This document shows, one piece after another, positions 46,865-55,678 of a DNA stretch of 64,000 nt. The position numbers and the translations under genes were made by a program. Under the pieces are notes generated by a model. The model saw only the letters and a program-made list of their open reading frames with translations. It was not told where the DNA came from and made no database searches. This DNA comes from Scytonema hofmannii PCC 7110 (GTDB lineage Bacteria; Cyanobacteriota; Cyanobacteriia; Cyanobacteriales; Nostocaceae), in assembly GCF_000346485.2 (NCBI RefSeq), contig NZ_KQ976354.1, forward strand, positions 3,467,747 to 3,531,746, in the 5' to 3' direction. Every line of letters starts with the position of its first letter. The stretch's first letter is position 1.

Positions 46865-47037
46865 AGGTAGTTCCCGAATTGTACAGTACGTTGGCGATCG
46901 CAATGCCGTATTCACCAACTTTTCGCACATCTTCTGAATAGAGTGCTTTTAAGAAGGTATTAATTCCAGCAAAGTGAGTTTCCCACAAGAATAAGTTAGG
47001 AATCGAGCGATAGCGTATGCTGTGTGTTGCCTCTAAA
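46855..47037 (-). pseudogene. 3' fragment of an unidentified gene upstream of the ABC operon
   Basis: An open frame of about 60 codons on the minus strand: LGLEATHSIRYRSIPNLFLW, then GINTFLKALYSEDVRKVGEYG, ending EYS-stop inside the first codons of the binding-protein gene. It reads like real protein but begins after two in-frame stops and has no start. It is probably the remains of a gene that once headed the operon; the family was not recognised. Confidence 0.45.
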
Positions 47038-47232
47038 CCTAGAAGCTATTAATTTTTACCTAATTACTAGTATTCGTTTTTAGCATTTCTATATCTATCA
47101 AAAGGCATTACAAAAAAAAGTATCACAAGTTACAAATTTTAGAAATTTGTCTACAATAGCACATCGCGATCCCCTATTACGAAGTAGCGTATCTAGGTTT
47201 GTTTCGGAGGTGACTAGCCTCACTTAATTGAA

Positions 47233-47277
47233 AGCCATACAAACAGATCTCGCGAAAGCGGCTTTGTTTGTATGGCT
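47233..47277 (-). terminator. Large stem-loop after rpmA
   Basis: Thirteen-base perfect arms (AGCCATACAAACA and complement) with a 19-base loop, about 60 bases downstream of the rpmA stop. It is a candidate terminator or 3'-end structure for the rplU-rpmA transcript. It lies in the 473-base gap 46865-47337, which otherwise contains only the gene fragment at 46855-47037. Confidence 0.55.
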
Positions 47278-47337
47278 GCGGTTGAATCCGCCTAGTTCTT
47301 ATTAAATTGGCACAGATGGCAAGACGCCCACAACTCT

Positions 47338-47646
47338 TTATGATGCAACAGCAGTTGCAAGTGCTTCAGTTGCAGGTGCTTCAACTGCAGCAGCAGATGC
47401 GTAAACGCTTACTTTCTTGCGAGTTTTGCCCTTACGTTCAAAGGTAACTACGCCATCAATTAAGGCATACAGAGTATCATCACTACCGATACCAACATTG
47501 TTACCAGGATGAAACTTTGTGCCGCGCTGACGCACAAGGATATTTCCCGCGCGAACAGCTTGACCACCGTAGCGTTTGACACCTAGTCGTTGAGCATTAG
47601 AGTCACGACCGTTGCGTGTACTACCCGTTCCTTTCTTATGAGCCAT
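47338..47646 (-). CDS. rpmA: 50S ribosomal protein bL27
   Basis: 102 residues, starting [20 protein letters not shown], with the conserved [22 protein letters not shown]. bL27 sits near the peptidyl-transferase centre. It has an Ala/Val/Glu-rich tail ([14 protein letters not shown]) beyond the usual ~85 residues. It is 74 bases after rplU, the standard bL21-bL27 pair. It lacks the cleavable N-terminal extension found in Firmicutes. Confidence 0.98.
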   Translation of the reverse strand: MAHKKGTGSTRNGRDSNAQRLGVKRYGGQAVRAGNILVRQRGTKFHPGNNVGIGSDDTLYALIDGVVTFERKGKTRKKVSVYASAAAVEAPATEALATAVAS

Positions 47647-47720
47647 GATTTCCTCTTGTGTCTCTTTTTCTTTCTATCTATTTATTAGGAGATGAGTTCC
47701 CAACAACGGGCTGTAGCTTT

Positions 47721-48200
47721 TTATGCTTCAGTTGTTGCAGACGCTTCTATAGTATCAACTGCAGCCTCTTCTGCATTAGTTTCTAGCGCTTCTGGAGGTG
47801 GAACAGTTCCAACTTCGCTATCAACTTCACTTACTTGAGCCGGAGCCGGAGCCTCTGTAGTTTCTCCTGTAGCCAGAACAGAACCGTTAAGACTGATAGA
47901 ATCGATCATTAATCTGGTAATTTCCTGGCGGTGTCCCCGCTTTTTACGGGTTTTCTTTTTCGGCTGCATTTTATACACCAGGACTTTGCGACCTCTCAGA
48001 TGTCGCAACACCGTTCCTTCTACCTTTGCTCCTGTCACAAGTGGCTGTCCAATAGTGACATCACCATTGTGCTGCACCAACAAAACCTTGTCTATTGTGA
48101 CTTTTTCATCCGGTTGGGCAGAAAGCAATTCGATATCATAAAAGCGACCTGGTTCGACTTTTATTTGTTTGCCGCCAGTTTCAATAATTGCGTAGGTCAT
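47721..48200 (-). CDS. rplU: 50S ribosomal protein bL21
   Basis: 159 residues from ATG 48200 (MTYAIIETGGKQIKVEPG), with AAGGAC just upstream. A longer reading to 48281 is 5' leader. The core ~105 residues are standard (KMQPKKKTRKKRGHRQEITRL). An acidic, Ala-rich tail of about 50 residues follows (ends VDTIEASATTEA). The ~130-base leader contains inverted-repeat segments that could fold; autoregulation is possible but unproven. Confidence 0.97.
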   Translation of the reverse strand: MTYAIIETGGKQIKVEPGRFYDIELLSAQPDEKVTIDKVLLVQHNGDVTIGQPLVTGAKVEGTVLRHLRGRKVLVYKMQPKKKTRKKRGHRQEITRLMIDSISLNGSVLATGETTEAPAPAQVSEVDSEVGTVPPPEALETNAEEAAVDTIEASATTEA

Positions 48201-48350
48201 GGAATTGTCCTTGAAGTTGCCGTACAGGTAGCTGAACCACAGGCTTTTAACAAGCAGCCCAGCTTTTATATCGTCTTCCACCTGATCCGAGCAGGAATTA
48301 GACAGACAGTCTGTAATTTTAACCTACTAAATTGTTAATTGTCAATTAAA

Positions 48351-48551
48351 TTAGGCTTTGCCAGTTACTAGCGCTAATTGTTCAACCGCTTGTTGATTTG
48401 TAGACGCAAAAGATGGAGCAGATAAAGAGCAAGCTTTCCACTCCGATCTTACTGATACATTCAGCAATTCACACGTACCCCCACGCAACCCTTGTGGTGT
48501 GTAATAACGACAGTACCGACAAGATGAAACACAAGATTTTAAGGTTGTCAT
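48351..48551 (-). CDS. Conserved small Cys-rich cyanobacterial protein
   Basis: 66 residues. Four to six Cys lie in a pattern seen in many cyanobacteria: SCVSSCRYCRYYTPQGLRGG, then CELL, and WKACSLSAPSF. The cysteines suggest a metal- or cluster-binding knuckle. It lies upstream of rplU in the same direction. Function unknown. Confidence 0.75.
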   Translation of the reverse strand: MTTLKSCVSSCRYCRYYTPQGLRGGTCELLNVSVRSEWKACSLSAPSFASTNQQAVEQLALVTGKA

Positions 48552-49013
48552 GATTAAAAAATTAAATTGAAAAATTTGAGTTGCTAATTGAAATCTTCTC
48601 CATATAAGTATGGCTTCCCGATCTTAAAATTAGAATAGAAATTCGATAAGTTTCCGAAAAACTTTGTATTTCTCAATATTACTTCATTGAGAATTTTTAC
48701 TTAAGTACAATTAATATAAAGTTATGTAGTAACACTGACATATTTAATTTTCTGTAATGTAATAGTAAATTTCAGCTTTGGTGGGCTATGCCGCACAACA
48801 GCTTTATGTAGTGGGCTTTAGCCCTACCTACATACATTTCTTATTTAGAAACTACCAAATTTTACTAACCTCTGTACGGGTGTAGAGCCTTGCACCACTA
48901 CTTTATCCTCCTCACAAAATCCTCAATTTCTTTTTCTAAAACAGTAAATGCGGGAAAAAGGAAACAGTACTAATAACTAATGCCCGCTCCCTAATCCCTA
49001 ATCCTTAATAACT
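48552..49013. other. Intergenic gap with a partial palindromic repeat
   Basis: A partial GTAGGTAGGGCTAAAGCCCA-family element lies at about 48779-48832 (AGCTTTATGTAGTGGGCTTTAGCC). The rest of the 462-base gap is A/T-rich and shows no gene. Confidence 0.6.
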
Positions 49014-49544
49014 ATGTTTCACAAAATTTTAGTTGCAATTGATACTTCTGAAATTGGACAACATGTTTTTGACGAAGCAGTGACTTTGACAAAAGCAGTC
49101 AATGGAAATCTTATGTTACTGCACGTTCTCTCTCCCTTTGATGGAACAGGATATCTCAACCCTGTATTGCTACAACCTAGTAGCGTTTATCCAACCCTAC
49201 ATACGGAAGCTGTCAATAAATATATGCAGCAGTGGGAAGAACTCAAGCAAGAGAGACTAAATATGCTGTTTTCTTTTGCTCAAAAAGCAAACAAAATAGG
49301 TGTTCAAGCAGAAATTTCTCAGAATTTAGGCGATCCCGGTCGTACAATTTGTGAAGTTGCACAGAGCTGGAATGCTGACTTAATTTTAGTGGGTCGGCGC
49401 GGTCGTAGGGGGTTAAGTGAGTTTTTCCTTGGTAGTGTCAGTAACTATGTGTTACATAACGCTTCTTGCTCTGTTCTCGTAGTTCAAGGACCAGTTCACA
49501 ATACTACAGAAGAGTCTGAAGTGACTAACGCAGTTTCTGCTTAA
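49014..49544 (+). CDS. Universal stress protein (UspA family)
   Basis: 176 residues. It begins KILVAIDTSEIGQHVFDEA and ends with the ATP-binding signature GRRGRRGLSEFFLGSVSNYV (G-x2-G-x9-G-S type), then CSVLVVQGP. A single Usp domain, with an insertion of about 30 residues between strand 2 and helix 2. It is likely a nucleotide-binding stress protein in the cytosol; the specific role is unknown. Confidence 0.92.
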   Translation: MFHKILVAIDTSEIGQHVFDEAVTLTKAVNGNLMLLHVLSPFDGTGYLNPVLLQPSSVYPTLHTEAVNKYMQQWEELKQERLNMLFSFAQKANKIGVQAEISQNLGDPGRTICEVAQSWNADLILVGRRGRRGLSEFFLGSVSNYVLHNASCSVLVVQGPVHNTTEESEVTNAVSA

Positions 49545-49560
49545 TTGTAAGAAGAAAGTA

Positions 49561-49582
49561 AGGGGCAATGCTCAATGCCCCT
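49561..49582. terminator. Convergent stem-loop after the Usp gene
   Basis: AGGGGCA and TGCCCCT flank an 8-base loop, between the Usp stop and the end of the convergent secreted-protein gene. It is short, without a strong T run, so could serve both directions weakly. Confidence 0.45.
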
Positions 49583-49590
49583 CATAACTT

Positions 49591-49905
49591 CTAGTCTCGT
49601 CGAGCACTACGTATGCTACGAGTAAGTTGCTGTTCCATTCTTTCGAGTTGCTGTCTTTCTTGACGACTTAGTCTTCCATCTCGGAGAAAACGTCTTTTTG
49701 TGGCTTCAAGAGCTACTTGTTGACGTTGAATATCTCTCTGTGCTGAACGATTTATTGTGGTGTGTCTTCTGTTTTGAACTATGACATTGCGGTTATATTG
49801 TTGCGGATAAGAAGCTCTGCGATAATAAACTTCACCAGCAGAGGCTACTGTGGGAAAGAAAATTGTTGCAATACATAGAGCCGTGAAAGTCAATTGTTTC
49901 TTCAT
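49591..49905 (-). CDS. Small secreted basic protein
   Basis: 104 residues from ATG 49905. Signal peptide KKQLTFTALCIATIFFPTVASA. The mature protein is Arg/Gln-rich, with a predicted long helix (RFLRDGRLSRQERQQLERMEQQ). No enzyme motif was seen. It is encoded next to a lipoprotein and a two-component system. Function unknown. Confidence 0.65.
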   Translation of the reverse strand: MKKQLTFTALCIATIFFPTVASAGEVYYRRASYPQQYNRNVIVQNRRHTTINRSAQRDIQRQQVALEATKRRFLRDGRLSRQERQQLERMEQQLTRSIRSARRD

Positions 49906-49954
49906 TGTGTTAATCCTCTTTATGGGCATTTGTCATTGAGTATCATTCTTTCCC

Positions 49955-50527
49955 TCACTCCTTAGACTGAGGACGTGGTGGAATTCCTAATGCGTTAGTT
50001 AATTCTTCCTCAGTCACTCCCAGCTTTGCAGCACCACCTTTGATGTCAAGGCGCGGGCGGCTTTGACGTTCATTTTCACTGGATGAATCTGTGGGATTGG
50101 TAGGCACTCCTACAGCTTCCTTCAAAGTTGCTTCAGTCACTCCCAATTTCTTGGCAGCTTCGGCAAAATTTGGACGCGGTGGCAGTCCCAATGCGTTAAC
50201 CAACTGTTGTTCTGTGACACCTAACTTTGCCGCAGCACCTTTAATATCAAAACGGGGACGGCGTGGACGCTCATTTTCGTTTGCCTCAGTATTAGCAGGT
50301 ACGCCTAAAGCTTCTTTTAACTTTGCTTCAGTCACTCCTAACTTTTGAGCAGCTTCAGCAAAATTTGGGCGGTATCGTCCTCTCCACCTTCGTTGTTCGT
50401 TCGGTTGTGATGCATCCTGTGCGATTCGATCGGAATTATTTGCTGTTGAACTATCAGCACCTGCCAAACTGCAAGCACCCATCAGAATAGGAATAACTGC
50501 TAAGGCTAACAAGCGATAAATTTTCAT
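49955..50527 (-). CDS. Lipoprotein with four KLGVTE repeats
   Basis: 190 residues. Lipoprotein signal LALAVIPILMGAC with the lipobox Cys. The mature part contains four copies of the pattern A(A/Q)KLGVTExxLxxA(L/V)G(V/L/I)P, arranged as two long duplicated halves separated by Arg/Pro/Asn-rich linkers. Each unit probably forms a small helical pair. It is divergent from the OmpR-type regulator gene, so it is a plausible target or accessory sensor of that system. The family is not known to the reader. Confidence 0.75.
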   Translation of the reverse strand: MKIYRLLALAVIPILMGACSLAGADSSTANNSDRIAQDASQPNEQRRWRGRYRPNFAEAAQKLGVTEAKLKEALGVPANTEANENERPRRPRFDIKGAAAKLGVTEQQLVNALGLPPRPNFAEAAKKLGVTEATLKEAVGVPTNPTDSSSENERQSRPRLDIKGGAAKLGVTEEELTNALGIPPRPQSKE

Positions 50528-50733
50528 AAGATGTTTTTTAGTATGTAGAAGAAATAAACTTTGCTGTTGCCAGGTAATCGGGGAAGAGAAAAATTTCCCT
50601 TGCCCCGTTGCTCAAGTCCCTACTGGAGGTGTTGATGTTTTTTATTAAGCCAGCCTGAAATGACAGCTTGCCGTGCATCTAAATTACAGTTTTGTAATTT
50701 AGGTAGGGAATAAAAGTGTGCTAGAAGGTTAGG

Positions 50734-51417
50734 ATGTCTATGAATATTTTGTTTGTTGAAGATGAGTCAAAAATTGCCAATTTTGTCCAAGCCGGGTTGA
50801 AAGAACAGGGATTTGTCGTTGATTACTGCGATAATGGTGATGAAGGATACATTCGAGCAATGGAGAATCAGTACGATGCTGTCGTACTTGATATTATGGT
50901 ACCGGGTAAGGATGGGCTTTCTATCCTTAAACATTTGCGTCGGGCAGGGCGGAATGTGCCAGTGATTTTACTGACGGCTCGTAATGAATTAGATGACCGA
51001 CTTGAAGGGTTCAACCTTGGGGCAGATGACTATATTGCCAAACCGTTTTTTGTTGAAGAGTTGGTTGCCCGCATTCATGCTGTTATCCGTCGAAGTACTG
51101 GCGATCGCCAAAACCTACTTTGCGTTGGTTCAATCAAATTGGATCGTATTACGCGAGAAGTCACTTGCAATCAACAGGTTGTGGAACTGACGACTCGCGA
51201 GTTCAATCTCTTAGAATACTTGATGCGTTCTCCCGGACGAGTTCTTACCCGCACGCAAATCCTAGAACACGTTTGGGGGTACGATTTTAACCCAAATACT
51301 AATGTAGTTGATGTGTGTATTCAAAGAATTCGTAAAAAAATAGACACGATTGGAGGATCGGATGGGATTGAAAGTGTGCGGGGAGTTGGGTATCGTTTTT
51401 GTAAGCCAGAGTCTTGA
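50734..51417 (+). CDS. OmpR-family response regulator
   Basis: 227 residues. Receiver domain with VVLDIMVPGKDG (phospho-Asp), LLTARN (Thr) and IAKPF (Lys). A C-terminal winged helix follows (LTTREFNLLEYLMRSPGRVLTR; NVVDVCIQRIRKKID; RGVGYRF). It resembles RppA/CusR-type regulators. Its stop overlaps the kinase start by 4 bases, so the two are one operon. It is divergent from the repeat-containing lipoprotein gene. Confidence 0.95.
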   Translation: MSMNILFVEDESKIANFVQAGLKEQGFVVDYCDNGDEGYIRAMENQYDAVVLDIMVPGKDGLSILKHLRRAGRNVPVILLTARNELDDRLEGFNLGADDYIAKPFFVEELVARIHAVIRRSTGDRQNLLCVGSIKLDRITREVTCNQQVVELTTREFNLLEYLMRSPGRVLTRTQILEHVWGYDFNPNTNVVDVCIQRIRKKIDTIGGSDGIESVRGVGYRFCKPES

Positions 51418-52898
51418 TAGTGCAACTTCGTTCGTTTCGTCTCCGAATCGCTCTGTTATCTGCCGCACTTGCTGGTAGTGCCCTGATTGGATTTGGGGTA
51501 ACTGCTTGGTGGCAAATTTCTGATGCCAAACTCAGTCGCCTTGATGCACAGTTGGAAAATCGTCTATTTCTAGTAGCTAGCCCACGATTTTACAATCGCT
51601 GGCAGTCCTATGAAACTTTAATAGAACGGGAATTGAAGACCGATACAGAAACACCCGTTGCACTTTTGGTGATGGACAGAAATGGTACTATTCTATACCA
51701 ATCTAATTCCTGGTCAGTTGAGTTGAAAGCTAATAGCTTGTGGTCTCCACGTCCACATTTTTTTCGCATACCTACACCTCCCGATAGGCAAAGTCCTCTA
51801 TCTTCATCAAGCGAACAACAGCCTCGAAAAAAATTGCGTTCGCGTTATCGTCGTTCTTTAGGTGAACCGCCTCCCCCTCCGCGATTTGTTACCCAACAAA
51901 CTACAGAGGGAACCTGGCGTGTTGGTGCAGTGACTTTTCCTCAAGCCTTAGTTGCGATCGCAGTCAGCTTAAACGCTGTTGATCGAGAAATGGTTGCGAT
52001 TCGCAATATCTTCCTCGTGTCGATACCTGGTGCGCTTCTTTTAGTCGCCGGAGGTGCGTGGGGAATTTCTGGCAGTGCTTTACGTCCAATTCGGAGATTA
52101 AACAAGGCAATTGAGCAAATAACTGTCAAAGGGCTAGATCAAAGGGTTCCTCTTGGTACAAGTGATGTTGAATTTGTCAAGTTAATTCAAGTGTTTAACC
52201 AGATGTTGGAACGTCTCGAACGCAGTTTCAAACAAGCGTCTCGTTTTAGTGCTGATGCTGCCCACGAACTGAAAACTCCACTTGCCATTCTACAAGGAGA
52301 ATTAGAACAAACTTTGCAACAAGCGGAACCTGGTTCTCAAATACAACAAAATCTGAGTCATTTGCTAGATGAGGTGCAGCGTTTTAGTGGGATTGTGCGT
52401 AAACTGCTACTGCTATCTCTAGCCGATACTGGGCAAATGAGTTTGCATCAAGTAGAGGTAGATATATCTCAACTCTTAATCGAGATGACGGAAGATATAG
52501 AACTGCTTGCACCTCACTTAAATGTTCAAACGGAAATGACTTCTGAATTGCGTACTTGGGGCGATCGCGATCTACTCACTCAAATTTTACAAAACCTCCT
52601 CAGTAACGCGATTAAATACAATCTTCCAGAAGGTTGGATAAAAATTTACGGTTACCAGCAAGTAGGAACTGTGTTTGTCACTATTAGGAATTCCTCTCAA
52701 AATATTCCACCAAGCGATCGCGAACGAATTTTTGACCGTTTCTATCGCGGCGATCCTGCCAGAACGCGTAAAGTTGATGGTGTGGGATTGGGGCTGAGTC
52801 TAGCAAGGGAAATTGCGAGATATCATGGTGGCGACTTAACTCTTGACCCAACACCAGTCCGTCAGACTGCTTTTACTTTGCGTTTGCCAAAAAGATAA
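51414..52898 (+). CDS. Sensor histidine kinase, partner of the OmpR-type regulator
   Basis: 494 residues if TTG 51414 is the start; GTG 51420 is an alternative two codons later. A first membrane helix (~10-30), a periplasmic sensor of about 130 residues with a Pro-rich part (PPPPRFV), a second membrane helix (~195-215) and a HAMP region (RRLNKAIEQITVKGLDQRV). HisKA has the phospho-His in ADAAHELKTPLA. HATPase_c has NLLSNAIKYN and GVGLGLSLAREIARYHGG. All catalytic residues are present. The signal is unknown. Confidence 0.93.
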   Translation: MIVQLRSFRLRIALLSAALAGSALIGFGVTAWWQISDAKLSRLDAQLENRLFLVASPRFYNRWQSYETLIERELKTDTETPVALLVMDRNGTILYQSNSWSVELKANSLWSPRPHFFRIPTPPDRQSPLSSSSEQQPRKKLRSRYRRSLGEPPPPPRFVTQQTTEGTWRVGAVTFPQALVAIAVSLNAVDREMVAIRNIFLVSIPGALLLVAGGAWGISGSALRPIRRLNKAIEQITVKGLDQRVPLGTSDVEFVKLIQVFNQMLERLERSFKQASRFSADAAHELKTPLAILQGELEQTLQQAEPGSQIQQNLSHLLDEVQRFSGIVRKLLLLSLADTGQMSLHQVEVDISQLLIEMTEDIELLAPHLNVQTEMTSELRTWGDRDLLTQILQNLLSNAIKYNLPEGWIKIYGYQQVGTVFVTIRNSSQNIPPSDRERIFDRFYRGDPARTRKVDGVGLGLSLAREIARYHGGDLTLDPTPVRQTAFTLRLPKR

Positions 52899-53839
52899 GC
52901 TTTGCTAATAGTTCTTCCATAACATAAGTTGACATTGAAGAAAGGTTTGATAAAATTTAGACAACCTTTGCAAATGAATGAGTATTTTTAACACTCCCAT
53001 CTTCTGCGAGCTTAAGCTTTATTCTACGGGCATAATTTAAATACTCCCTTAAAAGCCAGAATTTGCGAGTCTTACTACATTAATTGTAAAATAGTAACAA
53101 AAGGAGGATGTACTACAATACAAAATTTTTTTAAGCAAATCTTAATTTTTTAAGAAAATATTTTGAATAAGTTGTTTAAAAGATTAAATTAAAAATAAGT
53201 GAAATGAAAATTATGACCTAGTAAAAAAACAAAATATAATCAAATTATTTACCAATGTTGAATCAAGTCCTGGCATTGAATACAGACAGATGTATTAGAG
53301 CGAACTTTTCAGTTGGCAAAAGCTTTAAGATGTAGCTTTTTGTTTTTGGAGTCTTTCTACAAAAAACTGTTGAGTGTAGTCTGTCACTTAGCGAAGAAAG
53401 GCAAAGTCAGCAGGAATTATTGTAAGCTCTTAATACAAAAACAAGTATAGGTGTGCTCTGCGATACGGTAAGGCAACCCCTCAAGTTGATTTAAGTCGAA
53501 AAATAAAATAAACGCGTAGCAACTCTATTAGCTCTTGTGCGACTCTCACGTGGAAACAGCACAAACATCTATCTTCTGACGTGCAGAATAGCTGATTTCT
53601 TAAAATAAAATTAAAGCAAGAGCGATCGTCAACAAGATTGGGTGACTGGGTAAGGTGCTTTCTACCAAAGCGGCTATCTATATAAAGCATAAAGGAAACC
53701 AAGGCAAACAAGAAAAAAGATGTAAAATATAGAAGAAGGATAAAATACTTTAAGTTTCATTCCTACTTAATTACTTTTACCTTTCACTCAAAATGAACAT
53801 TTCTGATAAATTTATCAAATTTCTAATTAAGAGGTATAA
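52899..53839. other. Long A/T-rich intergenic region
   Basis: About 940 bases with no convincing coding region. A possible terminator-like hairpin lies at 53318-53340 (AAAAGCT ... AGCTTTT, then TGTTTTT). A small non-coding RNA ending there is possible, but no known cyanobacterial RNA was recognised. Confidence 0.4.
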
Positions 53840-54514
53840 ATGAATATATCGGCTTTTAACAAAGAAAAAAATCAATACCGATTACTCAAAGAAAAAGACA
53901 AATCAAATTGGCAGAGTGATAATAAAGAAAATAACACAAATTTTTCCGACATGACATTTAATAAATACATTTTTGGTAATTCCGATCGAGGTCGAGTCGC
54001 TATTTTTATAGATGGAGCTAACTTATTTCATGCAGGTTTACAACTCAACATTGAAATTGATTATGCAAAATTACTTTGTTGTTTGACAGAGAATGCAAGG
54101 CTTTTGCGTGCTTTTTTTTATACGGGTGTCGATCGCAATAATGAGAAACAACAGGGTTTTTTGCTGTGGATGCGGCGAAATGGCTACCGTGTAGTCACTA
54201 AAGATCTTGTTTTACTTCCCGATGGTTCCAAAAAAGCCAATTTGGATGTAGAAATTGCTGTGGACATGATAAATTTAGCTCCTTATTATGATACTGCAGT
54301 ATTGGTAAGTGGTGATGGAGACTTAGCATACGCTGTTAATGCTCTCACTTACCAGGGCGTTCGAGTTGAAGTTGTTAGCATCAGGGCCATGACAAGCGAT
54401 AGTTTAATTGATGTTGCTGACTACTTTGTTGACATAGATTATCTCAAACAGTACATACAGAAAGACTCAAATTCGTGCTATAGCTATCGCCCATTGTCGA
54501 ATTCTAATTTTTGA
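53840..54514 (+). CDS. LabA-like NYN-domain protein
   Basis: 224 residues. After a ~50-residue charged N-terminus comes an NYN/DUF88 domain: VAIFIDGANLFHAGLQL (first Asp), KANLDVEIAVDMI (second Asp) and AVLVSGDGDLAYAV (third Asp), the acidic triad of PIN-like nucleases. The LabA branch is known from circadian output control in Synechococcus and may bind or cut RNA. The role here is inferred. A long hairpin lies 65 bases downstream. Confidence 0.88.
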   Translation: MNISAFNKEKNQYRLLKEKDKSNWQSDNKENNTNFSDMTFNKYIFGNSDRGRVAIFIDGANLFHAGLQLNIEIDYAKLLCCLTENARLLRAFFYTGVDRNNEKQQGFLLWMRRNGYRVVTKDLVLLPDGSKKANLDVEIAVDMINLAPYYDTAVLVSGDGDLAYAVNALTYQGVRVEVVSIRAMTSDSLIDVADYFVDIDYLKQYIQKDSNSCYSYRPLSNSNF

Positions 54515-54578
54515 TTTCTCATTTGCATTACTGTATCAGCGCTCTAGAGCACCAATACATTAATCTTAAAAACCCGGT

Positions 54579-54636
54579 TTCTTGAAGTTTAGCCAACGAG
54601 ATATTAAGGTTTGGCTGGAGAGAGAAACCGGGTTTT
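54579..54636 (+). terminator. Long hairpin downstream of the NYN gene
   Basis: Fourteen-base outer arms (AAAACCCGGTTTCT / AGAAACCGGGTTTT) with an inner AGCCAA/TTGGCT pairing. Part of the AAACCCGG repeat family. It may end the NYN transcript. Confidence 0.55.
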
Positions 54637-54806
54637 CATATGTCATGATCAGTCATTAGTTATACTGCTGAAATCTTTATATTTAGCACACAATACCTTT
54701 ACTGGAAGCGGACTTCTCAAGTCAGCTAATCATGGGAAAATCCCTTTTCTCCAACTCCCTAGTCCCCCCGCCCTATTTTCAAGCTAGACACCCACGGGCA
54801 ATTGCT

Positions 54807-54871
54807 CACAACGCGGTAATGAAAATTTTCTTATCCCTACTCCCTACTCCCCACTCCCTACTCCCTATTTT
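54807..54871. repeat. Composite repeat: ACAACGnGGTAATGAAAATTT plus CTCCCTA heptamers
   Basis: Second copy of the module at 20734-20791. Here the heptamer part is longer (about five units). Confidence 0.75.
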
Positions 54872-55246
54872 CAAGACAGGTAGTTTGTATCTACTTAACT
54901 TACGATATATGAATTTTTTTGAGAAATTTTTAAAAATTTGGACAATAACATAAGTAGGATTGTTACGATTAACAATAATATCCCTTAAATAAAGGAAAAT
55001 ACAAAAATAGGGTAGTTATGATTAATCAGTAAAATTCCGGAAAGCAAGGAAAAGACTGAAAAATAAGTGTAACTACGGTTTTAAATGTTTCAATCGATAT
55101 ATTAATATTTATATACATACTAAGTAAATAATTAGCATTTAATTTAGACGTATAGCCTTCCTAACTTCCAGCAACGAATCCATGTCTCCAATAACAGAGT
55201 TAATGTCTTTATTTCTGAATCTTAGATAACGAAAGGAGTGCCTACA

Positions 55247-55522
55247 GTGAACAAGATGCAACTTGCGTTGGTTATTAGTTACCTTTTAATGACCGCCTAT
55301 TTTTTTATCAATTGGCTAAGATTTAGTATTCGCCATCCCCATTCTTCTCCAGAAGATAAATTCTTATCTTTCATTATGTTTATCATTACAACTGCTCTCT
55401 GGCCTTTTGTGATTCCTCTGTCTTGCCTTGAAATGGTAAAGACCAGAAAAGTAGAGTTTAGTACGGTCATTCCCATTCTTGTTATGGTTTCTGCGTTTAG
55501 TCTTGCATTCTACATGAGCTAA
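55247..55522 (+). CDS. Small membrane protein, conserved-looking hypothetical
   Basis: 91 residues from GTG 55247, chosen because AAAGGAG lies 8 bases upstream; the earlier GTG at 55238 overlaps that site. It has three hydrophobic segments (LALVISYLLMTAYFFINWL, FIMFIITTALWPFVIPL and VIPILVMVSAFSLAFYM). No known family. It stands alone. Confidence 0.65.
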   Translation: MNKMQLALVISYLLMTAYFFINWLRFSIRHPHSSPEDKFLSFIMFIITTALWPFVIPLSCLEMVKTRKVEFSTVIPILVMVSAFSLAFYMS

Positions 55523-55678
55523 GTCGTATATATGTATAAATTCTAACACGTGTAATCGGTATTTTGCACGCACAACTACATGGGAATAATTTTATAGACT
55601 GCAAGAAAAATTAACTTTAAACAAAGTTCCTATTTTTTGACTCGGCTTATCGGATGTGTTCATGCAAAGATTATCCTC

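Larger units (their letters stand above)
54515..55246. other. Intergenic gap with repeats
   Basis: 732 bases between the NYN gene and a small membrane protein. It contains the hairpin at 54579-54636 and the composite repeat at 54807-54871. The remaining part is A/T-rich and probably carries the promoter of the next gene. Confidence 0.55.

Noticed and set aside
46931-47160. Guanidine-I (ykkC) riboswitch upstream of the ABC operon
   Set aside because: Searched by eye for the conserved core on the minus strand; not found. The stretch instead reads as a gene remnant.
53481-53711. 76-codon minus-strand frame in the long gap
   Set aside because: No family resemblance, and composition like the surrounding non-coding DNA.
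54732-54953. 73-codon frame over the composite repeat
   Set aside because: Most of its codons come from the CTCCCTA tandem repeat and its flank.
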